Source: Deltaproteobacteria bacterium
GTDB lineage: Bacteria > Bdellovibrionota_C > UBA2361 > JAAYZI01
Direction of reading: 5' to 3'
Assembly (NCBI GenBank): GCA_012514925.1
Contig: JAAYZI010000276.1
Span: 1-9,995, forward strand
DNA: 9,995 nucleotides
Made by a program: the position numbers and the translations under genes. The notes under the pieces were generated by a model. The model was given only the letters and a program-made list of their open reading frames with translations. It was not told the DNA's origin and ran no database searches. Position 1 is the first letter of the stretch. Each line of letters begins with the position of its first letter. This document shows, in pieces, positions 5,450 through 9,995 of the stretch.

Positions 5450-7111
5450 CTACAACACGCCCTTAGTGCTTGGGATTTCGCTTGCCCCGTGTCGTCGCTG
5501 CGCCGCCATGCCCAGAGCCTTGCCGCAAGCCTTGAATACAGACTCGATTTTGTGATGGTCATTTTGCCCGTCGGCTTTGATATTTAGAGTGCATTTAGCA
5601 CTGTCGCAAAAAGACCTAAAAAAGTGAGAAAACATCTCCGTGGGCACATCGCCTATCATTTCACGCCCGAACTTAAGTTCCCAAACCAGCCACGGCCTCC
5701 CACTTAAATCCAACGCAACCTGCGCCAGCGCGTCATCCATCGGCACCACAAAACCAAATCTCTCTATCCCGCGTTTATCCCCAAGAGCTTGCGCGAAGGC
5801 TTCTCCCAACGCCAAAGCCGTATCCTCAACGGTGTGATGCTCGTCCACATGCAAGTCGCCGCTAACCTCTACGCTAAGATCAAACCCGGAATGTCGACTC
5901 AACTGCTCCAGCATGTGATTCAGAAAGCCCAGCCCGCTTTGAATACGAGCGCGCCCACTGCCATCTAAATTGATCTTAACCCTAATCCAGGTCTCCTGGG
6001 TGTGGCGCAACACAATCGCCGTACGCTCCGACGCCCGAGGTTCCTGCCCTCTCAAAGGGCATCGTCCACCCAACTCTTCCAACGCAGCAAGCAGCTCCCT
6101 GTTCTCATCCGGCAGCCCCACCGAGATGCGCAAACAATTCTCACACCCCGGCATGTCGGAACGATCACGTACTACAATGCCGCGATCTAAAAGCCCTTGA
6201 AAAATACGTTTGGCGTCATTGAATCTAACCAGCAGAAAGTTTGCGTCCGAAGGAAAAACTTTATCGACCTCCGGCACCTGCTTCAACGCTTCGGCCAAGC
6301 GGTGCCGCTCCGCCACTAGCGCTTTTACCAACTCCTCTTTACGCGCCTCTTTAGCCAGCGCGCGCAGCGCCCACTCCTGGGCGAGGGAGCTCACATTATA
6401 AGTCGCCTTAATGCCTTCAAGCACCCGTACAATTGCAGGGTCAGCAAAGGCCATCCCCACTCGAATCCCCGCCAAGCCCCAAGCTTTGGAGAGCGTCTGC
6501 AACACCACTAAATTGCGATAGTTGCCGAGCTCCAGCAAGAAACTAGGTTGCTCCGAAAAATCAATATAGGCCTCATCCAACACCACCACCCCATCAAAGC
6601 TCTTTAATAGACTCTGGTTAGCCTCCCGTTTTAAAGAATTTCCGGTGGGGTTGTTAGGAGAGCAAAGAAAAATTATTTTGGAACCCTCCTCAAACACGCT
6701 TCGACAAGCCTCCAAATCCAGTTCAAATTCAGAGCCAAGCGGCGCGCTTTTACAAGCCACTCCGTTAATCCCTGCGCTAACGGCGTATATGCCGTAGGTC
6801 GGCGGTGTAATGATGATGCTGTCTCGGCCAGGCGCGCAAAAGGCTCGAATTAGGAGATCTATAGCCTCATCACTGCCGTTTCCGACAAAAACACTTTCGG
6901 GTGATACCCCCTTCATCTCGGAAAGTTTTTGTTTCAACAATCTGTGATGGGGGTCGGGGTAACGACTGTAACTAGGCCCCAACGCCGAGCCAAATGAATT
7001 TTCGTTGGCGTCTAAAAACACCAGCGCCTCTCCGCTGAAATCATCCCGCGCGCTGGTATAAGGCTTTAGCTCCAGCACTCCCGGCCTAAAAAGGCGCTCT
7101 ATTTCGTTCAT
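5450..7111 (-). CDS. hisC-hisB: Fused histidinol-phosphate aminotransferase / imidazoleglycerol-phosphate dehydratase
   Basis: One uninterrupted 553-residue frame carries two histidine-biosynthesis enzymes. Residues 1-348 are a full HisC, a PLP-dependent aminotransferase that makes histidinol phosphate from imidazole-acetol phosphate: FLDANEN at 32-38, RYPDP, SPNNPTG at 151-157, Asp179 in VLDEAYIDF, PLP Lys209 in TLSKAWGLAG, Arg217 and Arg328 (LRIS). After a linker of about 15 residues, 364-553 are a full IGPD domain, which catalyses the preceding step: His399, the metal-binding HVDEHHTVED at 421-430, His496, DHHKIE at 518-523, and the STKGVL end. The histidinol-phosphatase domain found N-terminal to IGPD in E. 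coli-type HisB is absent. The domains look Bacteroidota-like from memory. The start overlaps the stop of a 25-codon ORF (ATGA); no strong Shine-Dalgarno is seen. Confidence 0.95.
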   Translation of the reverse strand: MNEIERLFRPGVLELKPYTSARDDFSGEALVFLDANENSFGSALGPSYSRYPDPHHRLLKQKLSEMKGVSPESVFVGNGSDEAIDLLIRAFCAPGRDSIIITPPTYGIYAVSAGINGVACKSAPLGSEFELDLEACRSVFEEGSKIIFLCSPNNPTGNSLKREANQSLLKSFDGVVVLDEAYIDFSEQPSFLLELGNYRNLVVLQTLSKAWGLAGIRVGMAFADPAIVRVLEGIKATYNVSSLAQEWALRALAKEARKEELVKALVAERHRLAEALKQVPEVDKVFPSDANFLLVRFNDAKRIFQGLLDRGIVVRDRSDMPGCENCLRISVGLPDENRELLAALEELGGRCPLRGQEPRASERTAIVLRHTQETWIRVKINLDGSGRARIQSGLGFLNHMLEQLSRHSGFDLSVEVSGDLHVDEHHTVEDTALALGEAFAQALGDKRGIERFGFVVPMDDALAQVALDLSGRPWLVWELKFGREMIGDVPTEMFSHFFRSFCDSAKCTLNIKADGQNDHHKIESVFKACGKALGMAAQRRHGASEIPSTKGVL

Positions 7112-7185
7112 AATAACCGTTCACGCATGGAAAATCTACAAACATTGAGGCTGAAGCAAACTAATGCGGGGAAAAACCGGCGCAT
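7108..7185 (-). CDS. Candidate 25-residue leader ORF coupled to hisC-hisB
   Basis: In the 100-base gap after hisG, an ATG at 7183-7185 opens a 25-codon frame whose TGA overlaps the hisC-hisB ATG as ATGA, the arrangement typical of translational coupling. The predicted peptide is basic and hydrophobic (starts MRRFFPALV, ends MRERLL) and has no His codon, so it is not a classical his attenuator peptide. GGGGAG directly abuts the ATG, too close for a good Shine-Dalgarno. A frame of this length can arise by chance; the overlap is the only positive sign. Confidence 0.25.
   Translation of the reverse strand: MRRFFPALVCFSLNVCRFSMRERLL
7116..7132 (-). repeat. 17-base motif, copy next to the hisC-hisB start
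   Basis: On the minus strand this reads TTCCATGCGTGAACGGT, identical to 4746-4762 on the plus strand. It ends four bases before the ATG of hisC-hisB, and thus covers the place where its ribosome binding site should be. Confidence 0.6.
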
Positions 7186-7192
7186 CTCCCCG
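7164..7192 (-). promoter_or_regulatory. Two overlapping, mutually exclusive hairpins between hisG and hisC-hisB
   Basis: CGGGGA at 7167-7172 can pair with TCCCCG at 7187-7192 (6 bp, 14-base loop). Alternatively ATGCG at 7164-7168 can pair with CGCAT at 7181-7185. The two stems share bases and cannot form together. No U-tract follows, so this is not a plain terminator; processing or a switch are speculative readings. Confidence 0.3.
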
Positions 7193-7211
7193 TAGGCGAA
7201 TCACCCTGGCC

Positions 7212-8078
7212 TCACAACACCATCTTTTCAATCGGCAACACCAAGATACCTTCGGCACCTGCCTGCTTTAGATTCTCGATGATACTCCAGAAGCAATCCT
7301 CATCAACCACTGAATGCACCGAACTCCACCCTTCGATCGCCAAAGGTAATACGGTCGGACTCTTGCAAGCGGGTAGCACTGCGAGGATCTGTTCGAGGCG
7401 CGCCGTCGGAGCATTTAGCAAGATGTACTTGGTGCGACTGGCACGCCGCACTGCCTGAATCCGGAAGCAGAGCCGCTGCAACAGATCGAGTTTTTCTTGC
7501 GGCAGCCCTGCGCGAACTGCCAACACCGCCTGAGATTGCATTACCGTCTCGATTTCGCGCAAGCCGTTTGCAACTAACGTGCTACCGGTACTGACTAAAT
7601 CACAGATAGCGTCAGCCAAGCCGATACTCGGCGCGATCTCTACCGAACCGCTGATCTCATGAATCTCGGCGCTCATCCCCTTTTGGGCAAGATAGTCCCT
7701 CAAGATGCGGGGATAAGAAGTAGCTATACGTTTGCCGTCAAGGTCTTGCAAGCTCTGATAGGGAGAACCCTTGGAAGCAGCCAGAGCCAAACGGCAAGCT
7801 CCAAAGCCAAGCTCCTCGACCACATCTACTTTGGCGCCCCGCTCCCGTACAACATTCAAGCCCACGATCCCAGCGTCCACAACGCCATCTTCAACATAAC
7901 CGGGGATATCATCGTCCCTCAAGAACAGAAACTCCATCGGGAAATTCTGTGACTCGGCCCGCAGCAATTTCGATCCGACGCTATTTTGGAAATCGATCCC
8001 GCACTCTTTTAACAGCCGCACCGACTCCTCACTTAAACGCCCAGACTTCTGCAACGCTAAACGAAACTTCACTTGCAT
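7212..8078 (-). CDS. hisG: ATP phosphoribosyltransferase, long form
   Basis: HisG catalyses the first committed step of histidine synthesis, joining ATP and PRPP to give phosphoribosyl-ATP. The 288-residue protein has the two periplasmic-binding-like catalytic halves (LALQKSGRL at 7-15; EDGVVDAGIVG at 63-73; ATSYPRI near 119) and the PRPP loop at about 143-168 (SGSVEIAPSIGLADAICD, then TGSTL). Residues from about 213 to 288 form the ACT-like regulatory domain that makes this the long, hexameric form, normally feedback-inhibited by histidine and independent of HisZ; it ends in LPIEKMVL. The ATG at 8078 has GGGGG eight bases upstream and aligns with the usual MxxFRLALQKSGRL start; a TTG at 8093 would add five residues and is less likely. 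It begins 27 bases after the pgi stop, so co-transcription is likely. Confidence 0.96.
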   Translation of the reverse strand: MQVKFRLALQKSGRLSEESVRLLKECGIDFQNSVGSKLLRAESQNFPMEFLFLRDDDIPGYVEDGVVDAGIVGLNVVRERGAKVDVVEELGFGACRLALAASKGSPYQSLQDLDGKRIATSYPRILRDYLAQKGMSAEIHEISGSVEIAPSIGLADAICDLVSTGSTLVANGLREIETVMQSQAVLAVRAGLPQEKLDLLQRLCFRIQAVRRASRTKYILLNAPTARLEQILAVLPACKSPTVLPLAIEGWSSVHSVVDEDCFWSIIENLKQAGAEGILVLPIEKMVL

Positions 8079-8105
8079 AACCAAAACCCCCAAAAGCCGC
8101 AGATC

Positions 8106-9728
8106 TTAAACACGACGGTAGCGGTCATCAAAAATAGTTTTCCCGATTTCATGCTGCACCCGCTGATTTGCCGCCAAATGACGCAGGATTTTAAAGACCG
8201 TCTCGGTAGATTCCTGAGCCCCGATACCTGCGGCGACCTCCTCAACCGAGCAGCTCTGGGCAGCACTGCTATCCAGAAAGCTCAAGATCTTCATCTGTAA
8301 TTCAAGCACTCGCCCGGCCGCTAGCTTACCAGCCTCAACGCCGGGCTGATGATAAGCATTCACGTTAATTAACGAAGCATATAACCCCACCGCGCGCTCA
8401 AACAGAGCTATTAAACGGCCTAAGGATGCTTCGTCCAACTTTTCCACTGTTATGGTCAGGCTCTCTCGGTCGCTCTCGTACAGCGCTGTGCGCGTGCCCT
8501 GATAGAACCCGGAAAGATAATCCCCCGCTGTGGCTTGCGGCTCCACCTCCTCCGTTGCGGCCACATAACCCTGAGGCAGGCTCTCGCCCTGAGAACGTGA
8601 CAGCTGATCCGTCAAAACCTCGATAAACACCGCAAAGAAGTTGTTAAGGCCATCCCGCAGTTGCTGCACATAGGCGTGCTGGTCGGTCGATCCCTTGTTG
8701 CCGTACACCACGAGCCCCTGATGAACCACCTTCCCGCTGCGGTCTTCCCTCTTCCCTAAACTTTCCATAACTAACTGCTGCAAGTAACGGCTGAAAAGCT
8801 CTAAACGATCTTTATAAGGGAGAATGACCATGGCCTTTTCGCCTCGGCCGCCGCCGCTAATAAACCACATCAAAGCCATAAGAGCCGCCGGATTGCGGCG
8901 ACAATCTTGCACGCGAGTGGCTTGATCCATCTGCCTGGCGCCACTTAAAAGCGCGTCGATATCCATGCCCTGCAGAGCCGCCGGTAAGAGTCCTACTGCG
9001 CTCCAAAGGCTAGTGCGTCCACCCACCCAGTCCCACATGGGGAAACGAGCCAACCAACCCTCTTCCAAAGCGGTCTTATCAAGGGCGCTGCCTGCTTGGG
9101 TAACCGCCACACATGCCTTGGCGAAATCTAGCCCTGCCGCGCGCCACGCCGCCTGGGCTATAAGTTGACCGTTACGAGTTTCCTTGGTACCGCCAGACTT
9201 GGAGATAACCACCACCATAGTTTCGGCTAAACAGGGTATGCTTGAAAGCACCATCTGCATACCGTCGGGGTCGGTATTATCAAAGAAAAAAAGCCGCATC
9301 TTATCGGCTCCGCCTCCAAGCGCCGCTCTTACAAACTGAGGCCCAAGCGCAGAACCCCCAATCCCTATCAGCAAAAGATTCTTGAAACGCTGACCCTTGG
9401 CCGCGCTGATTTTGCCGCTGTGTACATCAAGCACAAACTCTTTAAGTCTCTGCAAATTATTCTCGATTTCGCTCTTTATTTGGGGGGTCGGAGCAAGGCC
9501 CGCATCCCTCAACCAATAATGCCCCACCATGCGCCCCTCATCAGCATTTGCGATGGCGCCTTTTTCAAGCTCGGCCATCTCCGCCAAAGCGTCACGGAGC
9601 ATGGGTTCATAAGAGCCTAACTGCTCCTGCCCCACATTCATCCGGCTGATGTCTAATCCGAAACCCTGGGATTGATCCCATAAGAACAGATCTTTAAAGC
9701 GCTGCCACGATGTTTGCTGCATAGACAT
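8106..9728 (-). CDS. pgi: Glucose-6-phosphate isomerase
   Basis: Interconverts glucose 6-phosphate and fructose 6-phosphate in the cytosol (glycolysis and gluconeogenesis). The 540 residues include the sugar-phosphate-binding GIGGSALGP (122-130) and SKSGGTKETRNG (176-187), the family signature DWVGGRTSLWSAVG (233-246), catalytic Glu322 in VMESLGK, His351 in GSTDQHAYVQQL, and Lys468 in NAYHQPGVEAGK. The order and wording of the motifs, including GRMVGHYWLR and YGNKGSTDQHAYVQQLR, match the cyanobacterial-type enzyme as I recall it. Residues about 488-540 form a small helical domain with winged-helix character, also known at the end of that type. The first ATG (9728) lies only four bases after AGGAGG, the second (9722) ten bases; either may be used. 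It heads the pgi-hisG-hisC/hisB gene string, an unusual partner for histidine genes. Confidence 0.96.
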   Translation of the reverse strand: MSMQQTSWQRFKDLFLWDQSQGFGLDISRMNVGQEQLGSYEPMLRDALAEMAELEKGAIANADEGRMVGHYWLRDAGLAPTPQIKSEIENNLQRLKEFVLDVHSGKISAAKGQRFKNLLLIGIGGSALGPQFVRAALGGGADKMRLFFFDNTDPDGMQMVLSSIPCLAETMVVVISKSGGTKETRNGQLIAQAAWRAAGLDFAKACVAVTQAGSALDKTALEEGWLARFPMWDWVGGRTSLWSAVGLLPAALQGMDIDALLSGARQMDQATRVQDCRRNPAALMALMWFISGGGRGEKAMVILPYKDRLELFSRYLQQLVMESLGKREDRSGKVVHQGLVVYGNKGSTDQHAYVQQLRDGLNNFFAVFIEVLTDQLSRSQGESLPQGYVAATEEVEPQATAGDYLSGFYQGTRTALYESDRESLTITVEKLDEASLGRLIALFERAVGLYASLINVNAYHQPGVEAGKLAAGRVLELQMKILSFLDSSAAQSCSVEEVAAGIGAQESTETVFKILRHLAANQRVQHEIGKTIFDDRYRRV

Positions 9729-9731
9729 GAA

Positions 9732-9739
9732 CCCTCCTC
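9732..9739 (-). promoter_or_regulatory. Strong ribosome binding site of pgi
   Basis: GAGGAGGG on the minus strand is the best Shine-Dalgarno in the window. AGGAGG lies four bases from the first ATG and ten from the second in-frame ATG, so it leaves the start ambiguous by two residues. Confidence 0.7.
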
Positions 9740-9812
9740 GGTATATTTTCGAAATGTAAAGATAAAAGGCACCGACTCACTAGCACTGCCATCAGAAATA
9801 AACGTACGTTCG

Positions 9813-9840
9813 AAAAAAGCCCGGCCGATCTCTAGCCGGA
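9813..9840 (-). terminator. Rho-independent terminator upstream of pgi
   Basis: On the minus strand TCCGGCT (9840-9834) pairs with GGCCGGG (9826-9820): five G-C pairs extended by two U-G wobbles, with a seven-base loop, then one C and six U residues (9818-9813). The orientation ends a leftward transcript coming from beyond the right edge. It separates that transcript from pgi, whose promoter should then lie between 9813 and about 9740. Confidence 0.65.
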
Positions 9841-9883
9841 AATGCATAAAATCACACTGCTACCACCCCGGCCACTCACTCCT

Positions 9884-9995
9884 CTATATCACACCTACGG
9901 CATGCCATGTTCCCGGAGATAAGTCTAGCAGCTCTGCACGTCCACCTAAAAGTAGATTAATCAACGCTCTGGGTACCGGGCTTACTAATTTACCC
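9884..9995 (-). CDS. Candidate C-terminal end of a gene entering from the right edge
   Basis: Of the three minus-strand frames at the right edge only this one stays open; it gives 36 residues before a TAG at 9884-9886. The peptide reads sensibly (PVPRALINLLLGG, then ELLDLSPGTWHAVGVI). The stop lies about 43 bases before the intrinsic terminator on the same strand, the expected layout for a gene end. I do not recognise the family; 36 codons is short enough to be open by chance. Confidence 0.35.
   Translation of the reverse strand, partial: GKLVSPVPRALINLLLGGRAELLDLSPGTWHAVGVI

Noticed and set aside
4993..5562. A 189-codon minus-strand frame across efp.
   Set aside because: It is antisense to the clear efp frame, overlaps the end of hisC-hisB, and its product resembles no family.
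6010..6070. The HisC/HisB joint as a frameshift error between two genes.
   Set aside because: The frame is continuous, the residues just before the IGPD domain align with the usual lead-in (RTAIVLRHTQET), and both domains are complete, so a natural fusion is the simpler reading.
8079..8093. TTG at 8093 as the start of hisG.
   Set aside because: The ATG at 8078 has a better-spaced GGGGG and matches the usual HisG N-terminus.
9756..9784. On the minus strand GAGTCGGTGCC followed by TTTT resembles the end of a Cas9 tracrRNA.
   Set aside because: The partner arm of the tracrRNA hairpin is missing (only a 4-bp stem forms), and there is no CRISPR repeat, anti-repeat or cas gene in the window. Treated as coincidence.
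9801..9810. Perfect palindrome AACGTACGTT before pgi as an operator.
   Set aside because: Ten-base palindromes occur by chance at this rate, and there is no second copy or other support.

Overview
The window is a bacterial chromosomal segment of moderate, roughly balanced base composition, densely coded, with six well supported genes, one partial gene candidate at the right edge and one candidate small ORF. No phage, insertion sequence, CRISPR array or defence gene is visible. The taxon is uncertain. Recalled family patterns point in different directions: the glucose-6-phosphate isomerase resembles the cyanobacterial type, HisG and the HisC/HisB domains resemble Bacteroidota-type enzymes, and the elongation factor P has a loop (PGNLRA) that I associate with Acidobacteriota and similar lineages. 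I read this as an under-sampled or mosaic lineage; a Melainabacteria/Obscuribacterales-like bacterium is one unproven possibility.

Left part (1-4551, genes on the minus strand): a two-gene glycosyltransferase operon. A 1039-residue protein comes first. It carries a GT-B N-terminal-like half domain, a complete GT4 glycosyltransferase with an E-x7-E motif, and a long TPR tail made of two copies of a 147-residue block. Ten bases after its stop comes a 423-residue CgeB-like glycosyltransferase. The two probably act together on a surface or protein-linked glycan whose identity the sequence does not reveal. Between this operon's end and the left edge lie four 17-bp tandem repeats and a long imperfect hairpin.

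Middle (4552-5421): a 312-bp divergent intergenic region with a 10-bp perfect palindrome and candidate promoters, then efp on the plus strand. EF-P relieves ribosome stalling at polyproline stretches; this one has Asn at the loop tip where Lys or Arg is usually modified.

Right part (5450-9728, minus strand): pgi, then hisG, then a single gene in which histidinol-phosphate aminotransferase (HisC) is fused to imidazoleglycerol-phosphate dehydratase (the IGPD part of HisB). The three are probably at least partly co-transcribed. The cluster covers the first step of histidine synthesis and two consecutive later steps; hisD and a histidinol-phosphatase are not in the window. A 25-codon ORF with an ATGA overlap sits in the hisG-hisCB gap, and a 17-base sequence next to the hisCB start recurs exactly in the efp upstream region. 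Upstream of pgi a minus-strand hairpin with six U residues looks like the terminator of a gene that enters from the right edge.
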